Origin: Prevotella sp. P2-180
GTDB taxonomy: Bacteria; Bacteroidota; Bacteroidia; Bacteroidales; Bacteroidaceae
NCBI RefSeq assembly: GCF_002251435.1
Contig: NZ_NPJI01000091.1
Span: forward strand, 1-64,000
Direction of reading: 5' to 3'
Length of the DNA: 64,000 bases
Shown here in pieces: positions 43,545 to 51,813 of the stretch. The position numbers and the translations under genes were made by a program. Numbering within the stretch: the stretch's first letter is position 1; each line of letters opens with the position of its first letter. A model generated the notes under the pieces. The model did not search any database, was not told the DNA's origin, and saw nothing but the letters and a program-made list of their open reading frames with translations.

Positions 43545-44630
43545 ATGTTTGATTTTAGTATAGTTACAACATGGATTGACTGTTTCCTGCGCGACACTCT
43601 CGGGCTGGGAGACTTTTGGTCTATCCTTATCGAGTGTGTACTGGTGGGCGTCGGAATACTCATAGGCTACGCCACACTGGCCATCATCTTGATATTTATG
43701 GAGCGTAAGGTGTGCGCCTACTTCCAATGCCGCCTCGGCCCTATGCGAGTAGGTCCTTGGGGCGTGTTCCAGGTGTTTGCCGACGTGCTGAAGATGCTCA
43801 TCAAGGAAATCTTCACCGTTGACAAGGCCGACAAGTTCCTCTATTTCATCGCCCCGTTGTTTGTAATCGCGGCTTCCGTTGGAACCTTCTCTTTCCTGCC
43901 ATGGAACAAGGGAGCCTCGGTGCTTGACTTCAACGTTGGAATATTCCTTCTCACAGCCGTGTCGAGCATTGGCGTGGTTGGTGTGTTCCTCGCCGGATGG
44001 GGTAGTAACAACAAGTACTCCGTGGTGTCTGCCATGCGTGGCGCAGTTCAGATGATTTCCTACGAGATGTCACTATGCCTCTGTCTCATCACGGCAGTGA
44101 TACTGACTGGCACAATGCAGATGTCGGGCATCGTGGAGGCACAGACCGGTCCATGGAATTGGCTGATTTTCCGCGGCCACATTCCCGCCATCATCGCCTT
44201 CCTCGTGTTCCTCGTTGCCGGTAACGCCGAGGCCAACCGTGGTCCGTTCGACCTTGCCGAGGCAGAGAGCGAGCTCACAGCCGGTTATCACACAGAATAC
44301 AGCGGTATGGGCTTCGGTTATTTCTACCTTGCCGAGTATCTTAACCTCTTCGTTATTGCAGCCATCGGCGCCACGGTATTCCTTGGCGGCTGGGCACCGG
44401 TTAACGTAGGCATCGAGGGCTTCGATGCAGTAATGAACTACATTCCCGGCATCGTGTGGTTCCTCGGAAAGACCTTCGCCCTGGTATGGGTGCTGATGTG
44501 GATCCGCTGGACATTCCCTCGCCTTCGTATCGACCAGATACTCACCCTTGAGTGGAAATACCTCATGCCATTGTGTCTGCTCAACCTCATCCTCATGACC
44601 ATCGTGGTGGCATTCGGATGGCACTTCTGA
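43545..44630 (+). CDS. nuoH: NADH-quinone oxidoreductase subunit H
   Basis: Membrane subunit of 361 aa with eight or more helices. I chose the ATG at 43545 (MFDFSIVTTWIDC) over the TTG seven codons upstream. Recognised by MERKVCAYFQCRLGPMRVGP, DLAEAESELTAGYHTEYSG with the Glu-rich loop lining the quinone channel, and FVLMWIRW-like LVWVLMWIRWTFPRLRIDQ. It connects the quinone site to the proton-pumping arm. Confidence 0.95.
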   Translation: MFDFSIVTTWIDCFLRDTLGLGDFWSILIECVLVGVGILIGYATLAIILIFMERKVCAYFQCRLGPMRVGPWGVFQVFADVLKMLIKEIFTVDKADKFLYFIAPLFVIAASVGTFSFLPWNKGASVLDFNVGIFLLTAVSSIGVVGVFLAGWGSNNKYSVVSAMRGAVQMISYEMSLCLCLITAVILTGTMQMSGIVEAQTGPWNWLIFRGHIPAIIAFLVFLVAGNAEANRGPFDLAEAESELTAGYHTEYSGMGFGYFYLAEYLNLFVIAAIGATVFLGGWAPVNVGIEGFDAVMNYIPGIVWFLGKTFALVWVLMWIRWTFPRLRIDQILTLEWKYLMPLCLLNLILMTIVVAFGWHF

Positions 44631-44670
44631 TAATATTAAAGAATTAAAATTTTAAAGAATTAAAGTTTTT

Positions 44671-45195
44671 ATGAGTAACAAATCATATTTCGGAGGTATT
44701 GCCGACGGACTGAAAACCCTTGCCACTGGTATGAAGATTACCTGGAAGGAGTATTTCACACCGAAGTCCACAGAGCAATATCCTGAAAACCGCAAAACCA
44801 CACTCCACGTGGCAAAGCGCCACCGCGGGCGACTGGTGATGCTGCGCGACGAGAACGGCGCTGTGAAATGCACGGCATGCACTCTTTGCGAAAAGACTTG
44901 CCCTAACGGCACCATCAAAATCACATCGCAGATGGTGACAAACGAGGAAGGCAAGAAGAAACGCCAGCTCGTGGACTACCGCTATGACCTCGGCGACTGC
45001 ATGTTCTGCCAGTTGTGTGTCAACGCATGCAACTTCGGTGCCATTGAGTTCACCAACGATTTTGAAAACTCTACCTTCGACCGCGACGCACTCGTGCTTC
45101 ACCTCGACAAGGAAGAGTACAAGAGCTCCTTGCCTAATCTGCTCGAAGGAGGCGCACCGCTCACTATTGGTAAGTTCAATACTAAAACTAAGTAA
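44671..45195 (+). CDS. nuoI: NADH-quinone oxidoreductase subunit I
   Basis: Iron-sulfur subunit of 174 aa. It has two 4Fe-4S ferredoxin motifs, CTACTLCEKTCP and CMFCQLCVNACN, carrying the N6a and N6b clusters that pass electrons to NuoB. In this organism it may be the entry point for electrons from an external donor, because nuoE, nuoF and nuoG are absent. It has a typical length for the subunit. Confidence 0.95.
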   Translation: MSNKSYFGGIADGLKTLATGMKITWKEYFTPKSTEQYPENRKTTLHVAKRHRGRLVMLRDENGAVKCTACTLCEKTCPNGTIKITSQMVTNEEGKKKRQLVDYRYDLGDCMFCQLCVNACNFGAIEFTNDFENSTFDRDALVLHLDKEEYKSSLPNLLEGGAPLTIGKFNTKTK

Positions 45196-45210
45196 GGGAG
45201 GACGTAGAAT

Positions 45211-45738
45211 ATGGCAAATATTGTAATGTTTTGCATTCTGGCGGTTGTCATCTTGGGTGCAGCCGTCATGAGCGTGGCCACTAAGCGCATCATGCGTTCG
45301 GTCACCTATCTGCTCATAGTGCTCTTCGGAGTGGCCGGACTCTATTTCCTGCTTGACTACACCTTCCTCGGTGCGGCTCAGATTGCCGTTTACGCAGGCG
45401 GTGTGACCATGCTGTTCATCTTCGCCATACAGATGGTAAACAAGCGTGCGCTCGAAGGTGCTGTGGAGAGACTTAAGGCCAAGAGCATCGTACGAGGCGT
45501 ATTGCTCGCCGTGGTGGGACTTGTCACTGTGCTGTGCGTGCTCGCTAAGAACAGGCTTATAGACAATGTGGTGGAAGCTACGGAAAACGGTGAAGTGTCG
45601 ATGGAAGTAATAGGCAACGCACTCGTGGGCTCCGACAAGTTCCAGTATGTCCTTCCGTTCGAGTTCATCTCGGTGTTCCTGCTTGCATGCATCATCGGCG
45701 GAATAGTAGTATCAAGAAAAGAAAAGGAGATAAAGTAA
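45211..45738 (+). CDS. nuoJ: NADH-quinone oxidoreductase subunit J
   Basis: Membrane subunit of 175 aa with five helices. Recognised by MRSVTYLLIVLFGVAGLYFL, LGAAQIAVYAGGVTMLFIFA and a C-terminal helix VFLLACIIGGIVVSRKEKE. It lies at the heel of the membrane arm. It has no cofactor. A GGAGG-like site (GGGAGGACG) precedes the start, and nuoK starts one base after its stop. Confidence 0.93.
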   Translation: MANIVMFCILAVVILGAAVMSVATKRIMRSVTYLLIVLFGVAGLYFLLDYTFLGAAQIAVYAGGVTMLFIFAIQMVNKRALEGAVERLKAKSIVRGVLLAVVGLVTVLCVLAKNRLIDNVVEATENGEVSMEVIGNALVGSDKFQYVLPFEFISVFLLACIIGGIVVSRKEKEIK

Positions 45739-45739
45739 T

Positions 45740-46048
45740 ATGGTACCAGTAGAATGTTATTTCGTGCTTAGCGCACTGTTGTTCTTCATCGGCGTATTCG
45801 GCTTTGTGACACGCCGCAACCTGATAGCCATGCTCATCTCCGTTGAGCTTGTGCTCAATGCCGTAGACATCAACTTCGCGGCATTCAACCGCCTTCTGCA
45901 TCCCGACCAGCTCGAAGGTTTCTTCATGACACTCTTCTCTGTTGGTGTGAGCGCTGCCGAAGCCGCTGTGGCTATTGCGATTATACTCAATGTTTACCAC
46001 CGTTTCAACAGCGACAAGGTGAACAGTATCCAAAACCTCAAATACTAA
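45740..46048 (+). CDS. nuoK: NADH-quinone oxidoreductase subunit K
   Basis: Membrane subunit of 102 aa with three helices. Recognised by RRNLIAMLISVELVLNAVDIN with the buried Glu used in proton transfer, and SVGVSAAEAAVAIAIILNVY with the second Glu. It starts 1 nt after nuoJ, with the ribosome site AAGGAGATAA inside the nuoJ end. Confidence 0.95.
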   Translation: MVPVECYFVLSALLFFIGVFGFVTRRNLIAMLISVELVLNAVDINFAAFNRLLHPDQLEGFFMTLFSVGVSAAEAAVAIAIILNVYHRFNSDKVNSIQNLKY

Positions 46049-46057
46049 TTGTGCCTT

Positions 46058-48049
46058 ATGGATTATAGTTATGTATTTCTAATACTTCTCCTGCCCCTGT
46101 TCTCGTTTGTAATACTCGGACTGGCTGGAATGAAGATGTCGCACAAGGTGGCTGGACTCATCGGCACCACGTCGCTTGGTATCGTCACCGTGCTTTCATA
46201 TATTACGGCGTTAAGCTATTTCTTCGGGCCAAGGTGTACCGACGGTGCATATCCTACCATCGTTCCGTTCAACTTCACCTGGCTGCCATTAGGCGACCTT
46301 CGCTTCGACCTTGGCTTCATGCTCGATCCTATTTCGGCCATGATGCTCATAGTCATCTCAACGGTCAGCCTTATGGTTCACATCTATTCTTTCGGCTACA
46401 TGCATGGAGAGAAGGGATTCCAGCGCTACTACGCTTACCTCTCGCTCTTCACCATGTCGATGCTCGGCCTTGTCGTGGCAACCAACATCTTCCAGATGTA
46501 CCTGTTCTGGGAACTTGTGGGTGTGAGCTCTTACCTGCTCATCGGTTTCTACTATCCGCTTCATGCCGCCGTGGCCGCTTCGAAGAAGGCGTTTATCGTG
46601 ACACGTTTCGCCGACCTCTTCTTCCTTATCGGTATTCTCATCTTCGGTTACTACACACAGTCGTTCTCGTTCTCGTTTGTAGAAAACCTGCAGATGGCAG
46701 CTGGAGCCACACCGTTCCTGCCAGTAGATACGGCAAAGGCGGTGGCAGCCGGAGGTTTCATACTTCCTACAGCTCTTGTTCTGATGTTCATCGGAGGTGC
46801 CGGTAAGTCAGCAATGTTCCCACTCCACATCTGGCTGCCCGACGCCATGGAAGGCCCGACTCCAGTCAGCGCGCTCATCCACGCCGCAACGATGGTTGTT
46901 GCCGGTGTGTTCCAGATTGCGCGTCTCTTCCCACTGTGGATTGAGTATGCTCCCGGCCAGATGAGCATCGTGGTATGGGTGGGTGTGTTCACCGCTTTCT
47001 ATGCCGCCGCAGTAGCTTGCGCCCAGAGCGACATCAAGCGTGTGCTTGCTTTCTCTACCATTTCTCAGATTGCGTTTATGATGGTGGCGCTCGGTGTATG
47101 TATGCCAGGTCACCATGGTGAGATAATTGACACCCACGGCTCATTGGGATATATGGCATCCATGTTCCACCTCTTCACCCACGCCATGTTCAAGGCTTGC
47201 CTGTTCCTCGGTGCAGGTTGTATCATCCACGCCGTACACAGCAATGAGATGTCTGCTATGGGTGGACTGAGAAAATACATGCCGGTGACACACATCACGT
47301 TCCTCATCTCATGCCTTGCCATAGCTGGTATTCCGTTCTTCTCGGGCTTCAGCTCAAAGGACGAGATTATCACCGCTTGCTTCCAGTACAGTCCGCTTGT
47401 AGGCTGGATTATGACTGGTGTAGCTGCCATGACGGCGTTCTACATGTTCCGTCTCTACTACGGCATCTTCTGGGGCACAGAAAACAAGGAACTCCACGCT
47501 CACCACACTCCGCATGAGGCACCTCTGACTATGACCATTCCACTCATTGTGCTCTGCGTCATCACCGTTGGTGTGGGTGTGTATACCACCATCGCCGGTT
47601 TTGCCGGTCTGGGCGGCAGCTTCGGTAGTTTTGTGACTGCCAACGGTCAGGACTATACCATCCACTTCGACCTTCAGGTGGCCGCCACATCTACCGTGAT
47701 AGCCATATTGAGTATCTGTCTTGCCACATATATATATAAAGGTGAGCAGCAGCCAATAGCCGACCGTCTCTATCGCACGTTCCCAAAGCTCCATCGTGCA
47801 GCCTACAAGCGCTTCTATATGGACGAGGTTTATCAGTTTGTCACACACAAGATTATCTTCCGCTGCATATCAACTCCAATAGCATGGTTTGACCGTCACG
47901 TGATTGACGGCACATTCGACTTTATGGCTTGGAGCGCCAATGAGGCAGGTGAGACAATCCGCCCATGGCAAAGCGGCGATGTGCGACAGTATGCAGTATG
48001 GATTCTCACGGGCTCAGTAGCCTTGGCTCTTATCCTGCTTGCCATTTAA
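46058..48049 (+). CDS. nuoL: NADH-quinone oxidoreductase subunit L
   Basis: Antiporter-like proton pump subunit of 663 aa, the distal part of the membrane arm. I chose the ATG at 46058 (MDYSYVFLILLLPLFS); a TTG at 46049 is the alternative. Key pieces are FWELVGVSSYLLIGFYY, KSAMFPLHIWLPDAMEGPTP, HAATMVVAGVFQIAR, and HLFTHAMFKACLFLGAG with lysines and histidines of the proton path. The C-terminal amphipathic lateral helix and last membrane segment are present at about 560-663. Confidence 0.95.
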   Translation: MDYSYVFLILLLPLFSFVILGLAGMKMSHKVAGLIGTTSLGIVTVLSYITALSYFFGPRCTDGAYPTIVPFNFTWLPLGDLRFDLGFMLDPISAMMLIVISTVSLMVHIYSFGYMHGEKGFQRYYAYLSLFTMSMLGLVVATNIFQMYLFWELVGVSSYLLIGFYYPLHAAVAASKKAFIVTRFADLFFLIGILIFGYYTQSFSFSFVENLQMAAGATPFLPVDTAKAVAAGGFILPTALVLMFIGGAGKSAMFPLHIWLPDAMEGPTPVSALIHAATMVVAGVFQIARLFPLWIEYAPGQMSIVVWVGVFTAFYAAAVACAQSDIKRVLAFSTISQIAFMMVALGVCMPGHHGEIIDTHGSLGYMASMFHLFTHAMFKACLFLGAGCIIHAVHSNEMSAMGGLRKYMPVTHITFLISCLAIAGIPFFSGFSSKDEIITACFQYSPLVGWIMTGVAAMTAFYMFRLYYGIFWGTENKELHAHHTPHEAPLTMTIPLIVLCVITVGVGVYTTIAGFAGLGGSFGSFVTANGQDYTIHFDLQVAATSTVIAILSICLATYIYKGEQQPIADRLYRTFPKLHRAAYKRFYMDEVYQFVTHKIIFRCISTPIAWFDRHVIDGTFDFMAWSANEAGETIRPWQSGDVRQYAVWILTGSVALALILLAI

Positions 48050-48079
48050 TTAACTCTAATGAATTAAGAAATTAAAGAT

Positions 48080-49564
48080 ATGAGTATATTAAGTTTATTC
48101 GTATTGATTCCTGTTCTGATGTTGCTCGGACTTTGGCTCTCGCGCAATCTCAATCAGGTGCGTGGAGTGATGGTGGCAGGCTCTACAGCATTGCTGCTTC
48201 TCTCCGCATGGCTTACGGTAGCTTTCATACAGGCACGTAATGCCGGCAACACCGACGTGATGCTCTTCACATACAGCACTCCGTGGTTCCGTCCGTTGAA
48301 CATTGCCTACTCAGTAGGTGTAGACGGAATATCTGTCGTAATGCTCCTTCTCTCGAGCATCATAGTTTTCACCGGAACGTTTGCCTCATGGCAGCTTAAG
48401 CCTATGACTAAGGAATACTTCCTTTGGTTTACGCTTCTCTCAACTGGTGTCTACGGATTCTTCATCTGCACCGACATGTTCACCATGTTCATGTTCTATG
48501 AGGTAGCCCTCATCCCGATGTACCTTCTCATCGGAGTATGGGGTTCTGGCCAGAAGGAATATGCAGCCATGAAGCTCACGCTGATGCTTATGGGAGGTTC
48601 TGCTCTCTTGATCATCGGCATTCTCGGCATCTACTATTTCAGTGGTGCCACAACAATGAACGTCAATGAGATAGCCGCCATGAACAATATCGACCCGGAG
48701 ATACAGAACATATTCTTCCCGTTCATTTTCATCGGTTTCGGTGTGCTTGGAGCCCTCTTCCCGTTCCACACATGGTCGCCTGACGGTCATGCATCCGCCC
48801 CTACGGCAGTGTCGATGCTCCACGCTGGAGTGCTCATGAAGCTCGGAGGCTACGGATGCTTCCGCGTGGCAATGTATCTCCTTCCTTCCGCCGCTCAGGA
48901 GCTGTCATGGATATTCCTTATCCTTACAACCATCTCTGTGGTTTACGGAGCCCTTTCTGCCTGTGTTCAGACCGACCTTAAGTACATCAACGCCTATTCG
49001 TCGGTCTCACACTGCGGCCTTGTGCTCTTCGCCTTGCTCATGATGACCAAGACAGCCTGTACCGGTGCAATCCTCCAGATGCTCTCACACGGTCTTATGA
49101 CAGCCCTTTTCTTCGCCCTCATCGGTATGATTTACGGACGCACACACACTCGTGACGTACGTCGTTTGGGAGGTCTGATGAAGATAATGCCATTCCTTTC
49201 TGTTGGCTATGTCATAGCCGGTCTTGCCAACCTCGGTCTTCCTGGTTTCTCAGGCTTCATAGCCGAGATGACCATCTTCGTGGGTTCATTTGAGAATGCC
49301 GGCACATTCCATACAGCCTGCACCATCATCGCCTGCTGCTCAATAGTGGTGACAGCGGTCTACATCCTCCGCGTAGTGGGCAAAATTCTCTTCCAGGATG
49401 TGGCAGACCCACACTATCTCACCCTTACAGATGCCACATGGGACGAGCGTTTCTCCGTTTGCTGCCTCATATTCTCTGTAGCAGCCCTCGGTCTGGCTCC
49501 AATGTGGGCAAGCAACGTCATTGGCGATGCAGTTGGTCCTATCCTTGATGTAATTATGAAATAA
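48080..49564 (+). CDS. nuoM: NADH-quinone oxidoreductase subunit M
   Basis: Second antiporter-like subunit, 494 aa and about 14 helices. Recognised by FYEVALIPMYLLIGVWGSGQ with the essential Glu, GALFPFHTWSPDGHASAPTA, LHAGVLMKLGGYGCFRVAMY and LSHGLMTALFFALIGMIYGR. It lies between L and N in the membrane arm. The spacing to nuoN is 18 nt. Confidence 0.95.
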   Translation: MSILSLFVLIPVLMLLGLWLSRNLNQVRGVMVAGSTALLLLSAWLTVAFIQARNAGNTDVMLFTYSTPWFRPLNIAYSVGVDGISVVMLLLSSIIVFTGTFASWQLKPMTKEYFLWFTLLSTGVYGFFICTDMFTMFMFYEVALIPMYLLIGVWGSGQKEYAAMKLTLMLMGGSALLIIGILGIYYFSGATTMNVNEIAAMNNIDPEIQNIFFPFIFIGFGVLGALFPFHTWSPDGHASAPTAVSMLHAGVLMKLGGYGCFRVAMYLLPSAAQELSWIFLILTTISVVYGALSACVQTDLKYINAYSSVSHCGLVLFALLMMTKTACTGAILQMLSHGLMTALFFALIGMIYGRTHTRDVRRLGGLMKIMPFLSVGYVIAGLANLGLPGFSGFIAEMTIFVGSFENAGTFHTACTIIACCSIVVTAVYILRVVGKILFQDVADPHYLTLTDATWDERFSVCCLIFSVAALGLAPMWASNVIGDAVGPILDVIMK

Positions 49565-49582
49565 CATGTAATAAGCAAAAAT

Positions 49583-51016
49583 ATGAATTACGGACAATTT
49601 CTAAATATGATGCCTGAGGTCACGCTGATGATAGCCTTGGTAGCTGTGTTCATCGTCGATTTCATCTTCCACAAAAAGGAATCAAGCAGGCCACAGGCTC
49701 TCTTCACTGTCACCACCGGATTCCTGGCCTACCAGTGTATCTCATGCATACTCGCCTCTCCGGCAGAGGCTTTTGAAGGCATGTATGTGTCTACGGCAGC
49801 GGCTAACGTCATGAAATTTATTCTCACGGCAGGTACTCTTGTCGTGGTTATCATGGCTCAGCCTTGGCTGCGTCAGAAAGATGTGGCAGACAAGGATGGA
49901 GAGTTCTACATGCTCGTCATCTCGACACTTCTCGGTATGTACATGATGATGTCGGCTGGACATTTCCTCATGTTCTTCCTCGGACTCGAGATGGCTTCCA
50001 TTCCCATGGCTTGCCTCGTGGCCTTCAACAAGTACCGCAAAGAGTCGGCTGAAGGTGCAGCAAAGTTCATTCTCACAGCATCGTTCTCAAGCGGTGTGAT
50101 GCTCTATGGACTCTCGTTCATATATGCCGAGACTGGTTCGCTATATTTCGGCGACGTGGCTGGCAGCATAGGTGTCAACGCAATGACTATTCTTGGACTC
50201 GCCTTCTTCTTCAGCGGACTCGGCTTCAAGATCTCTCTCGTGCCGTTCCATTTCTGGACTGCCGACACTTACCAGGGAGCTCCAACACCGGTAACCGGAT
50301 ACCTCAGCGTAGTGTCGAAGGGTGCAGCCGCATTCACACTTATGATCATCCTCATAAAGGTGTTTGCACCTATGGTTGAATACTGGGAATACATCCTCTA
50401 CATAGTGATCGTGCTCAGCATTACCATCGCCAACCTGTTCGCAATACGCCAGAACGAGCTAAAGCGATTCATGGCTTTCAGCTCAATCTCACAGGCAGGA
50501 TACATCATGCTTGCCGTGGTGGGCAACAGTGCCATGAGCGTGACTGCGCTCACATACTATGTGCTCGTATACGTAGTTGCTAACATGTCGGTGTTCACTG
50601 TCATCAACGTTGTTGAGACTCGTGGTGGCGGAACAACAAAGATGAGCTGCTATGACGGCTTCTACAAGACCAACCCGAAGCTCTCGTTCCTCATGACACT
50701 CGCTTTGTTCTCGCTTGCGGGCATTCCACCTTTCGCTGGTATGTTCTCCAAGTTCTTCGTGTTTATGGCAGCAGCACAGGAAGGTTCGTTCCTCGCCTAT
50801 TTCGTGGTGTTCATCGCACTTATCAATACAGTAATCAGTCTCTACTACTATCTGCTTATTGTCAAGGCCATGTACATCAAGCCGTCAGACAACCCATTGC
50901 CAACATTCAAGAGCGACGTTAACAGCAAGGTGGCACTCGCCATCTGTACAGCCGGCATCGCCCTCTTCGGAGTATGCAGCTGCATCTACGACTGGATAGC
51001 CGCAGCGGCGAACTAA
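49583..51016 (+). CDS. nuoN: NADH-quinone oxidoreductase subunit N
   Basis: Third antiporter-like subunit, 477 aa. Recognised by FFLGLEMASIPMACLVAFNK with the conserved Glu, KISLVPFHFWTADTYQGAPT, KRFMAFSSISQAGYIMLAVV and SLAGIPPFAGMFSKFFVFMA. It is the last gene of the operon. A 21-bp perfect inverted repeat starts 12 nt after the stop. Confidence 0.95.
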   Translation: MNYGQFLNMMPEVTLMIALVAVFIVDFIFHKKESSRPQALFTVTTGFLAYQCISCILASPAEAFEGMYVSTAAANVMKFILTAGTLVVVIMAQPWLRQKDVADKDGEFYMLVISTLLGMYMMMSAGHFLMFFLGLEMASIPMACLVAFNKYRKESAEGAAKFILTASFSSGVMLYGLSFIYAETGSLYFGDVAGSIGVNAMTILGLAFFFSGLGFKISLVPFHFWTADTYQGAPTPVTGYLSVVSKGAAAFTLMIILIKVFAPMVEYWEYILYIVIVLSITIANLFAIRQNELKRFMAFSSISQAGYIMLAVVGNSAMSVTALTYYVLVYVVANMSVFTVINVVETRGGGTTKMSCYDGFYKTNPKLSFLMTLALFSLAGIPPFAGMFSKFFVFMAAAQEGSFLAYFVVFIALINTVISLYYYLLIVKAMYIKPSDNPLPTFKSDVNSKVALAICTAGIALFGVCSCIYDWIAAAAN

Positions 51017-51027
51017 CATCTTAAATA

Positions 51028-51079
51028 AAGAATGAAGAGTGAAGAATGAAGTATCCTCCATTCTTCACTCTTCATTCTT
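51028..51079. terminator. 21-bp perfect inverted repeat after the nuo operon
   Basis: Bases 51028-51048 are the exact complement of 51059-51079, around a 10-nt loop. Each arm is built of GAAGA/GAATG-type purine repeats. There is no T-run straight after. It probably ends or stabilises the long nuo transcript. Confidence 0.65.
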
Positions 51080-51129
51080 CATCTAAAAACAATCCTTTCT
51101 CCTCACTCCACATAAAAAAAGTATTATTT

Positions 51130-51813
51130 ATGAAACAATTCGCTTTTACCCTGCTTTTGCTCATGTTTGCCACAACAATGTCGGCACAGCAAGGCAAGTC
51201 GCTTTCTATTCTCGGTGACTCTTATAGCACATTTGAAGATTATCTTCAACCAGACTCAAACTTCGTGTGGTATTTCAAAGGAAAACATGAAAAGACAGAT
51301 GTCACACGCGTGGAACAGACATGGTGGAGCATACTGCTAAAGAAAACCGGAATGAAACTTTGCAGAAACAACTCATTCTCCGGGTCCACTATTTCAAGCA
51401 CAGGATACCGCAAAGAAGACTATTCACAACGTTCATTCTGCAAAAGACTCTGGAACCTCGGATGCCCAGACGTGATAATTGTACTCGGAGCCACCAACGA
51501 CAGCTGGGCAGGATCTCCCATTGGAGAATACAAATATTCAGACTGGACAGACCAGGACCTTTATTCATTCAGACCTGCAATGGCATACATGCTCTATCAT
51601 CTCCAAAACAGATACCCCAACACAGAAATACACTTCGTAATGAACAGCGAACTTAAAGAAGCGATAACTACCTCAAGCAAAGCCATTTGCGAACATTATG
51701 GAGTAAACTTCATTCAACTGGAGAACATACATAAGATAAACGGGCATCCAAGCATTAAGGGTATGGAAGCCATTGCTGAACAAATCGCAAAGAATCTAAA
51801 ATGTGAAAAATGA
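51130..51813 (+). CDS. Secreted SGNH/GDSL-family hydrolase
   Basis: Protein of 227 aa from the ATG at 51130 (MKQFAFTLLLLMFATTMSAQ, a signal peptide). An earlier in-frame ATG at 51046 lies inside the nuo terminator repeat and is rejected. SGNH blocks: LSILGDSYSTF (nucleophile Ser), NNSFSGSTIS (Gly), VLGATNDSW (Asn) and GHPSIKGMEAI (His). Members remove acetyl or acyl groups from carbohydrates or lipids; the substrate is unknown. The stop overlaps the helicase ATG (ATGA). Confidence 0.85.
   Translation: MKQFAFTLLLLMFATTMSAQQGKSLSILGDSYSTFEDYLQPDSNFVWYFKGKHEKTDVTRVEQTWWSILLKKTGMKLCRNNSFSGSTISSTGYRKEDYSQRSFCKRLWNLGCPDVIIVLGATNDSWAGSPIGEYKYSDWTDQDLYSFRPAMAYMLYHLQNRYPNTEIHFVMNSELKEAITTSSKAICEHYGVNFIQLENIHKINGHPSIKGMEAIAEQIAKNLKCEK

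Noticed and set aside
51046-51129. N-terminal extension of the SGNH hydrolase
   Set aside because: It is encoded by the 3' arm of the nuo terminator repeat; the ATG at 51130 gives a standard signal peptide.
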